Below, in pieces: positions 28,086 to 37,410 of a DNA stretch of 64,000 nucleotides (positions are counted from its first letter, which is position 1; each line of letters starts with the position of its first letter). Under the pieces are notes generated by a model, which made no database searches, was not told where the DNA came from, and saw only the letters and a list, made by a program, of their open reading frames with translations. This DNA comes from Candidatus Bacteroides merdigallinarum. Its GTDB lineage: Bacteria > Bacteroidota > Bacteroidia > Bacteroidales > Bacteroidaceae. The stretch covers positions 1-64,000 of the forward strand of contig DXBX01000032.1 in NCBI GenBank assembly GCA_019116285.1, written 5' to 3'. A program made the position numbers and the translations under genes.

Positions 28086-29369
28086 TTATTCTGTGGGAGA
28101 TTTCACCCGGATGACGGTGATTCTCCGGGTATGGTCGTCTACGCGGAAACGGTTGTCGCTCCGTTCACCCACCAGCCAGGCGATGTCATCGCCACAGCAG
28201 AGCACCCATTGCCGTTCTTTCTGCAAGATGGAGAATTTGCGGTCGGTCAGGTAGTCGCTGACCTTCTTTTTCCCTTTCATGCCGAAAGGTACAAACATAT
28301 CGCCTGTCTTCCAAGGGCGGAGTGAGAGCGGGCGTGAAAGTTTGTCTGCATCGAAACAGGCCGTTTGCCGGTCTTTGGGGATGGCAAAGTCCGGAGTATA
28401 AGGATAGGTGTGCAGGGATAGGGCAGGCGGTACATTTTCCGTATCCTGCTCTATCAATAACCGCTCCCGGTCTTTTACGACGCGCCATTGCCCTGCCTGG
28501 AAGCATTTGCCGGATTGTCCGCGGAGGGCTTGACAGATGTCCTGAGTCTGACTTTCGTTGAATCCCAAAGGATGCAGGATTTCAAACAGCAGGGTGGCCG
28601 GTGCAGGTTCTTTCAGCAGGGCGGCAATATCCAATGCTTTGCCGTTGTCAATGCAGACCTTTGTGCGGCCTTCGTCAATACATTGGCGATAGAGCAGGGC
28701 TGCATCGGCCAGGTGGGCAGCGGTTTTCAGGATATTTTCTTTGGCTGCCGGTGAAATCTCTTGCATCAAGGGGAGCAGATGCAGGCGTATCTTGTTTCGC
28801 AGATAGTCGTCCTCCAGGTTGGTGCTGTCCGTGACGTAAGATTGGCCGATACTCGTCAGATAATCTGTGATTTCCCGGCGATCCAGGCAAAGGAGCGGGC
28901 GGATGATGTATCCGTTGCGTGGGCGGATGCCTTGCAGGCCGTTGATGCCCGTACCCCGAAGGAGATTGAGCAGGAAGGTCTCGGCGCTGTCATCCCGATG
29001 ATGGGCCACGGCAATAGCGTTGGCGCCGCACGCTTGTCGGATATCCTCAAACCAACTGTAGCGCAGTTCGCGGGCGGCCATCTCTATGGAGATATGTCTT
29101 TGGGCGGCTTCTTTCGCAGTATCGAAATGGGTGACGTGCAGGGGGGTATCGCGCTCCTCGCAAAGCCGGCGGACAAAGGCCTCGTCGCGATCCGACTCCT
29201 CTCCGCGGAGGTGGAAGTTGCAATGGGCGGCTTCGCAAGTATATCCCAGGGATTGCAGCAGACATAACAAGGCCACTGAATCCGCTCCCCCGCTCAGAGC
29301 CACCAGGACTTTATCCTGTGCGGACAGGAGATGCTTTTCTGCGATATATTTTGCGACTTTTTGTTTCAT
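28086..29369 (-). CDS. tilS: tRNA(Ile)-lysidine synthetase
   Basis: TilS attaches lysine to C34 of the CAU-anticodon tRNA-Ile, so that it reads AUA. It is essential in bacteria. The PP-loop SGGADS is at residues 26-31. The [16 protein letters not shown] segment and the [19 protein letters not shown] segment are characteristic. The C-terminal TilS substrate domain ([15 protein letters not shown]) is also present. The 427-residue length is typical. It has its own promoter box upstream and is followed by rho. Confidence 0.96.
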   Translation of the reverse strand: MKQKVAKYIAEKHLLSAQDKVLVALSGGADSVALLCLLQSLGYTCEAAHCNFHLRGEESDRDEAFVRRLCEERDTPLHVTHFDTAKEAAQRHISIEMAARELRYSWFEDIRQACGANAIAVAHHRDDSAETFLLNLLRGTGINGLQGIRPRNGYIIRPLLCLDRREITDYLTSIGQSYVTDSTNLEDDYLRNKIRLHLLPLMQEISPAAKENILKTAAHLADAALLYRQCIDEGRTKVCIDNGKALDIAALLKEPAPATLLFEILHPLGFNESQTQDICQALRGQSGKCFQAGQWRVVKDRERLLIEQDTENVPPALSLHTYPYTPDFAIPKDRQTACFDADKLSRPLSLRPWKTGDMFVPFGMKGKKKVSDYLTDRKFSILQKERQWVLCCGDDIAWLVGERSDNRFRVDDHTRRITVIRVKSPTE

Positions 29370-29400
29370 AAGGGCTTGGACGGATTACCGTTTAATTTTG

Positions 29401-29408
29401 CAAAAGTA
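29401..29408 (-). promoter_or_regulatory. tilS promoter (-7 box)
   Basis: TACTTTTG on the minus strand lies about 32 bp upstream of the tilS ATG and matches TAnnTTTG. The -33 region is not convincing. Confidence 0.55.
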
Positions 29409-29509
29409 GGGAAAATCCATGGAATATCCGCCGGATGATGACAGATGATTTATGCTTTTTCTACGTCTATTGAACAAAGGATGATCCTCCGTTTGCCAAA
29501 GAGACTAAA

Positions 29510-29553
29510 AACGGAGTTATAACGGAGGTGAAACGGAGGTAAAACGGAGGTGA
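29510..29553. repeat. Tandem repeat, four units of 11 bp
   Basis: AACGGAGGTGA-type units repeat four times with two or three changes. A partial inverted copy (CCTCCGTTT) lies at about 29487-29495. It sits between the tilS promoter and the terminator of fimbrial operon 2. Confidence 0.7.
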
Positions 29554-29584
29554 AGCTGTGCATTTACGTGAAGATTTATATATA

Positions 29585-29630
29585 AAGAGGGCATACCGAA
29601 ACGTCGGATGGTATTCCGGTATGCCCTCTT
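29585..29630 (-). terminator. Terminator of fimbrial operon 2
   Basis: A perfect 14-bp stem (AAGAGGGCATACCG and its complement) closes an 18-base loop, 35 bp after the 944-residue gene. The minus-strand 3' side is U/A-rich. Confidence 0.8.
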
Positions 29631-29665
29631 GGGGGACATGATGTCTGTTTTGCAAAAGCAGTGCC

Positions 29666-32500
29666 TCAGTCGCTGCTGGCTATCGGGAAGATGGCGAGAC
29701 AGTTTGTGATATGTCCCGATTGGGTATTACTACGGTGTTCGCCCCAAATATCTGTTTGCATATTGTAACGATTAATCTGCCCCGTACCAGGAATCCTTGC
29801 CTGTTCCAAATCAAAACTTAGGTTATTGGCTTTAGTTTCAGCATATTTGCCTGTTGTCCAAAAGAAACCGTATGTTCCATAATAGTCTGCTCTGAAATTG
29901 TAACCGGAACCGGCAATACGTATGCCAGACAAAGGAAAGAATAGGTAGCCTAATTCTGAGTCGAAATGAACTCCGATTTCATTACCGGTAAGAATAGGAT
30001 TTCCATCGCGAAGTTCACCTGTTACTGTAGCATAATATCTTCCATCTCTGAGCAAGTCCTCATCCAATAATTGACCAAATGTTTGTTTAGGCGGCACCTT
30101 GAATCCGTAAGGGCAAGGATCATAGATGCTTTTGGTTACATCTGCTCTACTGCTTGTCCGGGTGCTTAATGATTCGGCAGCATTCCATAAGTAAGCGCTT
30201 TGTACTCTTCCGTTATCATCAAAATCATCATTTGTATTATATCTGTGTGGATTTTGTATCCAAGTATTGACGCCCTCCCAGCCTTGGCTCATGGGGTTGG
30301 ATGTACTCACCAAATACTGTCTTTGGGGGTCGTAAGAGAAAAGTTCTGCATCTACTGTAGTGCCACCGGAGATAGTAACGGGTCCCATGGGGTCTTTGCG
30401 TCCCCACTGGTACAAAGTATAGCTGCCACTGGTTGCGAGAGTGTGTCCGTTTTGTGTAACGTTAAACACACGTTCGTTAGTACTCTCATTAAGCAGGCGA
30501 AAGCGCAATTGAAGATTACGAGGAGCCCATGTCTTTGTGCCTCCTTCAACCCAGCCAAGTGGCTTTTTCAATACTCGGCGGGATTTGTTGTCCGTCCCTA
30601 TGAGAGAAGCCGTAGGCATGTTGAGCTGTTCACCGCCGCACGTCACCCAGATGTGCCAGCTCCACATGATGCGATTTTGACTGTCGAATGCGGCAATTAC
30701 AGCATTGCCCTCGGTGATGGTACCTTTGTACACTCGGAAGTGGATGTAATACTTCCCTTGTCTATCGTTGGTTTCTTTGGTAGCCATGTGTACCTCGGAC
30801 ACCAGTCCGTTCACGTCCTGCCACAATAATTCTGCTCGGACGGGGCGTTCGCCTGTTTGACCTGCATAGTAGTTGTTTGCTGTAATTTCTTTTCCTAAAT
30901 AGTCCACGTAACCTTTGCTCAGCACACTGTTATTGAAATTGCCGCCACTTAAGGCGTTGCCATATACCATCGGAATCTCGTGGAAACCGGCGCGGTGTAC
31001 CACATAACAATTGGCCGTACTACCGCCGTTATCTTCATTTACGATATTGCTAGGATGTGTATCAGTACCCCAGCCCAGTGTGTTGGCAAGGACACGCCGT
31101 GCCTCACCATTTATGTAGTATGATGCCTCAGATAAGTGGATTTTTTGTGTATGCTGTTCAGTCTGGTTGCCACTGGTGGTTATATTGGAAAATGCGGCAC
31201 TGGCTGTAAGTCCATCATTTGAACTCCAAAGTCTGGTCCATTCAGTCGGGCCGGGTGCAGGTTCACCCGAGGCTACGACGTGTCTGTATTCTATAACGTA
31301 TGGCAATGCCGTGCCGTCTTGTCGGGAGGTCACGTTAAAAGAAAGATCTGTGCCTTGATAGGAAAGATGTTCTGTGTTGCCGGTTACTGTCACATTGAAT
31401 TCAGGTGCACTTTCCATCTGGAAGGAGAGTGTATAAGTGTAAGTGAATCCTGCTTCCCATTGCCGGGCTGCACCGCCGCTGGATCCGCCGATAACTGCAC
31501 TGAATGTCTTTTTTTCACTATTGTCCTTTTTCTCGAAGTCTATTTCCAGCGTGGCATTGTGTAGTAGTTCCTGTGGTAGCATTAGAAAAGCTTCCCCTGC
31601 TGGGGTAAGATTGACCTTGCTGCCATTGCCTACGTCAATTTTATCAAGAGATAAAGTAAAATTTTGTTTTACAGCAGCATCTGATTCGTCAACAATTAAT
31701 TCCCGAACACTTCCATCCCCATTCAGTGTCGCCTTATTCTTTATATTCATTAGTCGTACCTCAGACACTGTGCCCGGGGTGACATCGCCTGCCACTACTA
31801 TGCGGACAGCCGCCAAGGCATGTTTGAAATCGAGGCTTACTGTACCATTGCTAGTGCTTGCCTCGGCAGTGGCAAAGCAGAGGTCTTGCTGAGCGGCGAA
31901 ATCGGTGGGCACCGTGTAGGTATAGATCGGCTCATCGGTGGAAGTGGTTGCGGGCAGTATCAGTCCGTTTGCGTTGTAGGGGGCGTAAGCATAGAAGCCT
32001 ACCTTCTGTCCGAGGCCGGGCAGATAATACGTCTGGTTATCGGCGGGGCTGTAGTTGTTCGATGTGCCGCTGCGTTTTACCTGGAGGTTGTACAGGAAAT
32101 CCGGATTCCCCGTGGAGTTCAGTCCTCCCAGGTAGCCGAAGAGGCCGAAGTTGTTGTGAAAATCATTGATATCGTTTGTTGGGATTCCACGCGTTTGCGG
32201 GGCAGATTGTTTTTTCTTGTTGTGTGCCACATCGGTGGTTGGTATGCCGAAGGAGCGCAGGTAGAGGGGTTTCCCGTCCAGTTGCCCCGCTTCGAACACA
32301 TGCTTCGTGGCAGCGGGGCTTGTCTGCGAAGCATCGGCCCATTGTGCTTCGGGGGTTGATACGTTGAAAAGCAACCGTCCGTTGCCCGCTTGCCCATCCA
32401 TCAAGGAATCGTCTTGGCAGGCGGCCAGACATAAGGTTGACAGTAGGACGGTCAGGCCTTTGCGGACAGATAGGCGATGTGATTGTTCGTTTGGTCTCAT
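29666..32500 (-). CDS. Large fimbrillin-family lipoprotein, tip candidate of locus 2
   Basis: This 944-residue lipoprotein has the lipobox LCLAAC. The N-terminal part is of the Mfa-like fimbrillin type: LLFNVSTPEAQW, a YYLPGLGQKVGFYAYAPYNANG segment, and FKHALAAVRIVV, the FKH-A---I pattern of that family. A middle beta domain follows near 390-480. The C-terminal third has TLYQWGRKDPMGP and YDPCPYGFKVPP, matching the end module of the 824-residue protein in operon 1. It is the last gene of locus 2 and is preceded by a terminator-like hairpin, so it may be expressed at a lower level than the fimbrillin. Its adhesive role is inferred. Confidence 0.82.
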   Translation of the reverse strand: MRPNEQSHRLSVRKGLTVLLSTLCLAACQDDSLMDGQAGNGRLLFNVSTPEAQWADASQTSPAATKHVFEAGQLDGKPLYLRSFGIPTTDVAHNKKKQSAPQTRGIPTNDINDFHNNFGLFGYLGGLNSTGNPDFLYNLQVKRSGTSNNYSPADNQTYYLPGLGQKVGFYAYAPYNANGLILPATTSTDEPIYTYTVPTDFAAQQDLCFATAEASTSNGTVSLDFKHALAAVRIVVAGDVTPGTVSEVRLMNIKNKATLNGDGSVRELIVDESDAAVKQNFTLSLDKIDVGNGSKVNLTPAGEAFLMLPQELLHNATLEIDFEKKDNSEKKTFSAVIGGSSGGAARQWEAGFTYTYTLSFQMESAPEFNVTVTGNTEHLSYQGTDLSFNVTSRQDGTALPYVIEYRHVVASGEPAPGPTEWTRLWSSNDGLTASAAFSNITTSGNQTEQHTQKIHLSEASYYINGEARRVLANTLGWGTDTHPSNIVNEDNGGSTANCYVVHRAGFHEIPMVYGNALSGGNFNNSVLSKGYVDYLGKEITANNYYAGQTGERPVRAELLWQDVNGLVSEVHMATKETNDRQGKYYIHFRVYKGTITEGNAVIAAFDSQNRIMWSWHIWVTCGGEQLNMPTASLIGTDNKSRRVLKKPLGWVEGGTKTWAPRNLQLRFRLLNESTNERVFNVTQNGHTLATSGSYTLYQWGRKDPMGPVTISGGTTVDAELFSYDPQRQYLVSTSNPMSQGWEGVNTWIQNPHRYNTNDDFDDNGRVQSAYLWNAAESLSTRTSSRADVTKSIYDPCPYGFKVPPKQTFGQLLDEDLLRDGRYYATVTGELRDGNPILTGNEIGVHFDSELGYLFFPLSGIRIAGSGYNFRADYYGTYGFFWTTGKYAETKANNLSFDLEQARIPGTGQINRYNMQTDIWGEHRSNTQSGHITNCLAIFPIASSD

Positions 32501-32520
32501 TGTTTGTTTCGTTCAAATTA

Positions 32521-32575
32521 CAAAAAATAGATGGCTTCCCGCTGATGGCACTAATGCCTGTGCGGGGAGCCATCT
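32521..32575 (-). terminator. Internal terminator after the fimbrillin gene
   Basis: Arms AGATGGCTTCCCGC and GCGGGGAGCCATCT pair with one wobble around a 19-base loop, followed on the minus strand by TATTTTTTG. It lies between the fimbrillin and the tip-like gene. It could set the ratio of major to minor subunit by partial read-through. Confidence 0.75.
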
Positions 32576-32607
32576 GAGATTTACTAGATACCTATTAAAA
32601 ACTGAAA

Positions 32608-33834
32608 TTACATGCTGGTATTGCCATCAAACCCGGGTTTTTGTGCATCATTCCATTTAGACACGGTTACGGAAAGTTTAATAGCATCACCCAATACCGG
32701 TTTATTCGGATCTACAGGAACTTCGGGGTCTGTAGGTTTCGTTGGTTGATCAGGGTCTGTAGTACCGGCACCGTTGCTGAAGTCCAGCGTATAGGTGTAG
32801 CAAGTGCCGGGTTGCCAGTTCTCATCAATGGGCACTGCGGTCCAAGCATATTTGCCTTTATTCTTCTCGTTGCCGGTACCAAGTACGGGAGGGAACATTT
32901 GCGTCCAGCCACTGTTTCCATCAGATTGTGAAATACGGCAAAGTACAGAGATATAGGCTCCGTTGACATCGGTCGAACCTGCATTACCAGGAGTTAATTT
33001 GGTAAGCTGTTGCGGCAGTACCATGAATGCATTGTTGTACTTGTTTGATTTGTCGTCCGCCGTTACATCCATAAGCGATTGGGCGGTACCATTCAATACT
33101 ACAGGAGTTAAAGATGTGCTTAGTCCCTTTGAAGGCAAAGCTTTGTAATCTCCATCCTTATTGGTCGTATTGTTTGTAACACTCCAAATGCTTTGAGCTA
33201 ACGATGTACTTGCATCTGTGTTGGTTGATGTGGTGGGTAAAGTAAGGTCTGCAGTACTATTTACACCGTTAAGACGTACACCGAGTACTTCCACTTTAAG
33301 ACTGGTGGATTTGTCATTCTTACCTTGGATTACCACTTTTGTGAAGGCGTGCTTGAAATTAACAGTCACGCCGCTAGTACCATTGGTCTTTTGATTCCCT
33401 GTTGCATAAGCTACCACCAAGTCTTTTTGAGCATTGGCTGTTGTCGCAGGCTTTACGCCGGTAATAGTTTGCGTGGTACCATTTATAGTTACTGTACTGT
33501 TGGAAAGTGCATCATTGTAAGCGAAGAAATGCAAGGGCGTATTGTCACCCGGCCAAAAGTGCGTGGCAGCGCCATTGAAACTAGTTCCGCCATCCTTAGT
33601 CGTATAAGTGTCTTTCCATACAGGCGAAGCACCTTTAACAGTTTCTCCTTGCAGAGTCTCTACCTTGAACGACCCAAGGCTCTTAATGTCCACATCTGCC
33701 GCACGTGTCATGCTGTTGGTCAGCACATTGAAGCGGATGTCTTTCCCTTGATTGATTTCGATGGTTTCATCCTGTGCGCAGGATACGAATGCCATTGTTG
33801 CAACGGCAGACAGATAAAAAATACTTTTTCTCAT
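32608..33834 (-). CDS. Fimbrillin-family protein, probable major subunit
   Basis: This 408-residue lipoprotein has a lipobox (TMAFVSC) and the Mfa_like_1 fimbrillin signature. It has IRFNVLTNSMTRAADVDIKS near the N-terminus, where an Arg (TRAA) is a plausible maturation cut site as in FimA-type pilins. It also has LHFFAYND, VNFKHAFTKVVIQ and a C-terminal CYTYTLDFSNG strand. The Thr/Asn-rich, AT-richer composition compared with its neighbours suggests diversification or transfer. The distance to a strong hairpin downstream fits a highly expressed stalk subunit. Confidence 0.85.
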   Translation of the reverse strand: MRKSIFYLSAVATMAFVSCAQDETIEINQGKDIRFNVLTNSMTRAADVDIKSLGSFKVETLQGETVKGASPVWKDTYTTKDGGTSFNGAATHFWPGDNTPLHFFAYNDALSNSTVTINGTTQTITGVKPATTANAQKDLVVAYATGNQKTNGTSGVTVNFKHAFTKVVIQGKNDKSTSLKVEVLGVRLNGVNSTADLTLPTTSTNTDASTSLAQSIWSVTNNTTNKDGDYKALPSKGLSTSLTPVVLNGTAQSLMDVTADDKSNKYNNAFMVLPQQLTKLTPGNAGSTDVNGAYISVLCRISQSDGNSGWTQMFPPVLGTGNEKNKGKYAWTAVPIDENWQPGTCYTYTLDFSNGAGTTDPDQPTKPTDPEVPVDPNKPVLGDAIKLSVTVSKWNDAQKPGFDGNTSM

Positions 33835-33879
33835 AAATCTAGATATTAATTGTTGGGTTAATAAAAAATAGTGATTTGC

Positions 33880-34794
33880 TTACATGGGTAAATCTACTTC
33901 CACATTGTCCCAGCCGTCCACACCGGCGTTCATGCCTCCTTCGTCGGTGACGGGAGCAGGCAGGGGGAGACCGTCAAGTTCCAGATGGATGTTCCGAGGG
34001 TCGGGGGCATGGTTCACCTGGTCGGTCACGTCGTAGGTGTAATACCAGGAGCTGCCATCGTCCAACAGGATGTAGATGACAAATTTGTGGGGAAGGCCGG
34101 AGGCTGTCCTGTCGGGACAAAAGCCCCGGAAGCTACCGGTAACTTCTGATGAATTGTCGTGGCGGGCGGCAAACGGTACACAAACAGTCTCTTCGTTATA
34201 GGTTTCCGTTCCCACAAAGTATCCCCGGCTGAGTCCTGACAAGGAGCCGCTAATGGCCTTCACGTGCGTCAGGTTTTCGGCACCGGTGATGCGGAAGGTG
34301 AAGTTCGTATGTACCTGCCGGGGAGTGAAAACGAGGGTTTGTTTCCCGGCCGACACATCCACGGTCAACTCTTCCCGGCATGCTGTCCACAGGGAGTCCG
34401 GTTCCAGTCCGCCACTTTGCCCTTCTGTTCCTGAAGGCCGTGGAGGCTCTGCCGTCACCAGCACGTCCATGCCTTCCAAGAGGGAAGCATCGCGGGTGTA
34501 CACTTCGAAGGTGCTCCAGGTGTCTGTTCCCCGGTAGCGGTTGGCCGAGCCACCCGTGTTGAGGCAGAGTGCGTCATATGTGCCGGGCAACAAGTCTACT
34601 TCACCACCTGTGTGATGGAAAGCAAAGCGTTGGGGTTGTCCGCCGCTTTGGGGAAAGAAGTACACCTCCATGAGCGAAGGTGTGGCATCGGGTGCCTGCT
34701 GCCAGTCGAACTCCACGTGCAGTGTCGCCGTATAGGGATGATCGTAGCACAGTTCCTTGTGTTCGCAAGCCGTGGCAGACAGCAAACTATCCAT
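33880..34794 (-). CDS. DUF5119-like fimbrial lipoprotein, probably frameshifted at its start
   Basis: The conserved body begins LLSATACEHKELC followed by HPYTATLHVEFDW, which is the pattern of DUF5119 proteins that accompany fimbrillins. The ATG at 34794 leaves only about ten residues before the lipobox Cys and no basic n-region. In the next frame an ATG at 34817 reads MNVHKIIQWIVCCL, a normal signal-peptide start. One missing base between 34817 and 34794 would join the two. The listed ORF start at 35106 is an artefact that runs antisense to nothing and overlaps the upstream gene. The rest of the frame (about 300 residues) is open. Confidence 0.65.
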   Translation of the reverse strand: MDSLLSATACEHKELCYDHPYTATLHVEFDWQQAPDATPSLMEVYFFPQSGGQPQRFAFHHTGGEVDLLPGTYDALCLNTGGSANRYRGTDTWSTFEVYTRDASLLEGMDVLVTAEPPRPSGTEGQSGGLEPDSLWTACREELTVDVSAGKQTLVFTPRQVHTNFTFRITGAENLTHVKAISGSLSGLSRGYFVGTETYNEETVCVPFAARHDNSSEVTGSFRGFCPDRTASGLPHKFVIYILLDDGSSWYYTYDVTDQVNHAPDPRNIHLELDGLPLPAPVTDEGGMNAGVDGWDNVEVDLPM

Positions 34795-34813
34795 TGTATG
34801 ATCTTGTGGACGT

Positions 34814-36103
34814 TCATCGTTGGCCTCCTTTCTCTTTAGCCCGATTATTATTGTTGCGTCCCAGCAGCCACACCAGCGATACTTCCGCCTTGGTGGGGCC
34901 GAACCAGCGTCGTTGCTTGGTGGCTTGCCACACATAGTGGCCGTCTTTGGGCAGATATTCTTGGTATTCGCCTCCCAGATAGCCCAGTCCGATGGAGAAA
35001 TCAATGTTGAGCCTGCGTGCCACCGGCAGTGAATAGCCATATTCCAGGCCGACTCCCCAGCTCCAGCGGTTGCCGAGATAGCCGCGGCCGCCCCGTTAAA
35101 TGTCATAGGTGAGCAGTTGGCCGTACACGCCGAGGTAATGGCCCTGAAGGGGCTTTATGGCCGCTTGGTGTCCGAAATACTTGCGTACATTCAGTTCTCC
35201 GCCTTGGATACGCCAGTAGCGGTGGCGGTGGTCATTGCTCCACCAGGCATGCAGGTAGCTGCCGCCCAGCGTCCATCCCTTGCCCAGGGAAAACTCGATT
35301 CCCAAGTTGGGCACGAGTAGTGCATCATAGAGCATATTGGTCTTCAAGGCCCAGTAAGCGGAACGCTTCTGCCTGTCTGGGCAATCATTCTTGGCGGCGT
35401 TGTACGTCATCAAGGTCTCTCGGCCGGCAATGGTATCATGCGGAAGAACCGTATCTTGTCGCACGGGTTGGGGTACGGGTTCGACCGGTATAGGGCGAGT
35501 CACGACGCATTGTATCTCCAGGGCAGAAGAGCGTAGTTCGGGGAAGAAATGTTCGGCCATGTAGTGCCAGACCCGTCCGCCTTGCAGCATGCCCAACTGA
35601 CGCTTGCGCCCGTCGACGATGCGTCCGTCGCGCCGGATCCATTCAGGCGTGTTGCGCAGAATCTCTAGTGCCGCGTCCCGATGGGGCATGTCACTCTCTT
35701 CCACCAGTTTCTCCAGGCCTTTCCAGTCCACACCCACGGATTGCACCTCATACCGCAGCCCGGACAATGCCGCCTGGCGGCTCATCCATCCGATGAGGCT
35801 CTCGGCACGCTTGCGCGCCAGGCGTTTGTTCATCACAGTCATGCCTTCCGGCGAGGCTGCCCCCACAATGCGCACCGGATGTACACGTTGCAGGGAGTCA
35901 CCCGCCACTTGCCGCAGCTGTCCGGCGAATGCCTCCAGCTTACGTGCATTGTCGCGAAAAGAGGGGTCGAACGTGGAGTATCCTCGTTGGAAATACACCT
36001 TCAGACTCAGGGTGTCGGTATGCACGGCTTCTTGCGCCGAGACTTGCGACACCTGCACCAAAGCCGCCAGGGCGACCCATAGCAATTGGACGTTTCGTTT
36101 CAT
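34814..36103 (-). pseudogene. OmpA/DUF3575 protein interrupted by an in-frame TAA
   Basis: The start is MKRNVQLLWVALAALVQ with a signal peptide ending VSAQ. Residues about 25-110 are OmpA-like (VVYF-type start, NKRLARKRAESLIGWM). The second half is a DUF3575 beta-barrel-like domain (YWALKTNMLYDALLVPNLGIEFSL). At 35096-35098 a TAA stop follows LLTYDI. The same frame then continues without a gap as RGGRGYLGNRWSWGVGLEYGYS and on to VSLVWLLGR, the normal C-terminus of the family. The stop therefore replaces one codon and no bases are lost. Such proteins usually open fimbrial operons. Confidence 0.8.
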
Positions 36104-36416
36104 ACGCTTCAAAGTTATGCGAGTCCGGCCTAAGGGGAAAAGAAGCGGAAGGGGGCGGAAAAAGTTTCCAATTCCACGGGAAAAGTTCTCAATGCGCCTT
36201 GAATTCTTCATTTCCAGCCTGGAAATGTATATTTCCAGCCTAGAAATGTATATTTTCAGCCTAGAAATGTACATTTCCAGCCTGGAAATAGACTTTTCTC
36301 CGTGTGTTGGCCGGTTTTTCCCGGTGATTTCCCGGTTTTTTCCCGCCTGACAGACATTTTTTGTCCGCAGCTTAAACCAGAACTCAGTAAAGTAGATGAA
36401 TTTTTAGTTTATCGTT
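36104..36416. other. Intergenic region with repeats upstream of fimbrial locus 2
   Basis: This stretch holds a TAACTTTG box on the minus strand at 36110-36117, very close to the DUF3575 start, and the 21-bp tandem array at 36211-36294. A C/T-rich segment with CCCGGTTTTT and TTTCCCGGT repeats covers about 36309-36345. There is no gene. Confidence 0.5.
36211..36294. repeat. Tandem array of four 21-bp palindromic units (copy 1)
   Basis: Units follow TTTCCAGCCTGGAAATGTATA with few changes; the core TTTCCAGCCTGGAAA is palindromic. The right end matches the start of the array at 54160 in inverted orientation over about 29 bp. Translated, the array gives spurious MYISRLE-type repeats. Confidence 0.85.
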
Positions 36417-37304
36417 TCACAAGTGGCCTGTCGCCTGGAGAATCCTGCCTGCCTTGACCGCCTTCGTACCCCGTATCTCCGAGGGTGTCATGCCGAAATA
36501 ATTCTTGCAGAACGAAGTGAAGTAAGACATGGATGAGAAACCATATTCGGTGGCGATGGTCATCAGGTCCTTGTTGGTGGCGCGCAGTTCTTGGCGTACC
36601 GATTCTGCCCGGCGTGCAATGAGCCACTCGCGGGCGGAGCATGAGAATTCCGCCTTGAAGCGCCGCTGGAAGTTGCGCAGCGACATGTTTGCCTGCGAGG
36701 CAAATTCGTTGACATCATTCACGTGCCGGTAATTCTCGAACACAAACTGCTTGAAGGCATTGTTCTGATGCAGGATGGCGGCAAAGAGTCCGTGCAGTTC
36801 TTCGGCCTTGTGGTAGAGCCTTAACAGCAAGAGCAGTTCCTGCCGCTTCAGTTCCTGATAGTGGATGCAGTACAGCTCTTCGTCCAGTGCATCCAGCACG
36901 GAGGAAAATACCCGTTTGATAGCCGGATAGGCGGACAACTGGGCCTTACGGGGGTGATGTAGCTCCGGCTGTTTATCCGCCATCTCCCGCCTCAGATCCT
37001 GCAGGTCGTAGATGTGGCATAGCTTGACGTGAAAAGGCAGGTTGCACGTGAGCATCACGGCGGAGGTCGTGGCATGCCCCCAGAACGATTCATTTTGCGA
37101 CAGGAATATGATATTTCCCTGCGGGATGTGCCTGGACGAATCTCATTCTTCCACTTCAAGCAAGCCTTCCGCCACATAGAGCAAGATGCCGGCTTTCTGA
37201 TTAATATAGGGTAATACTTCCCCTTCGTTCAACTGCAAGCGGTGGAATATGGAAGATTCTTCGTTGGCATAATGTAAACAATGAAGATTCTTATATTGCA
37301 GCAT
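36417..37304 (-). pseudogene. AraC-family regulator interrupted by an in-frame TGA
   Basis: The intact frame would run from the ATG at 37304 (MLQYKNLHCLHYAN) to 36417 and give 295 residues, normal for AraC regulators. The N-terminal cupin-like part reads GILLYVAEGLLEVEE, then TGA at 37143-37145. The same frame continues as DSSRHIPQGNIIFLSQNES with no gap. The C-terminal double helix-turn-helix is complete (DVNEFASQANMSLRNFQRRF, IATEYGFSSMSYFTSFCKNYFG). It is placed to regulate the fimbrial operon downstream on the same strand. A GTG restart at 37058 would make only the DNA-binding part. Confidence 0.8.
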
Positions 37305-37410
37305 TGTTTGTTTTGTTTTGTTTTTGTTTTCCGGCTGCAAAATTACAGATTATCCGCAAAGGAGAATTTCATTGATGCGCCAACAAATTTCTATTGTGCG
37401 CCAATTTTAA

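Noticed and set aside
36112-36350. Possible small repeat proteins (MYISRLE-type heptads) at the 21-bp arrays
   Set aside because: Both strands of both arrays give similar heptads because the DNA units are palindromic and 21 bp long. No start signal or conservation can be shown.
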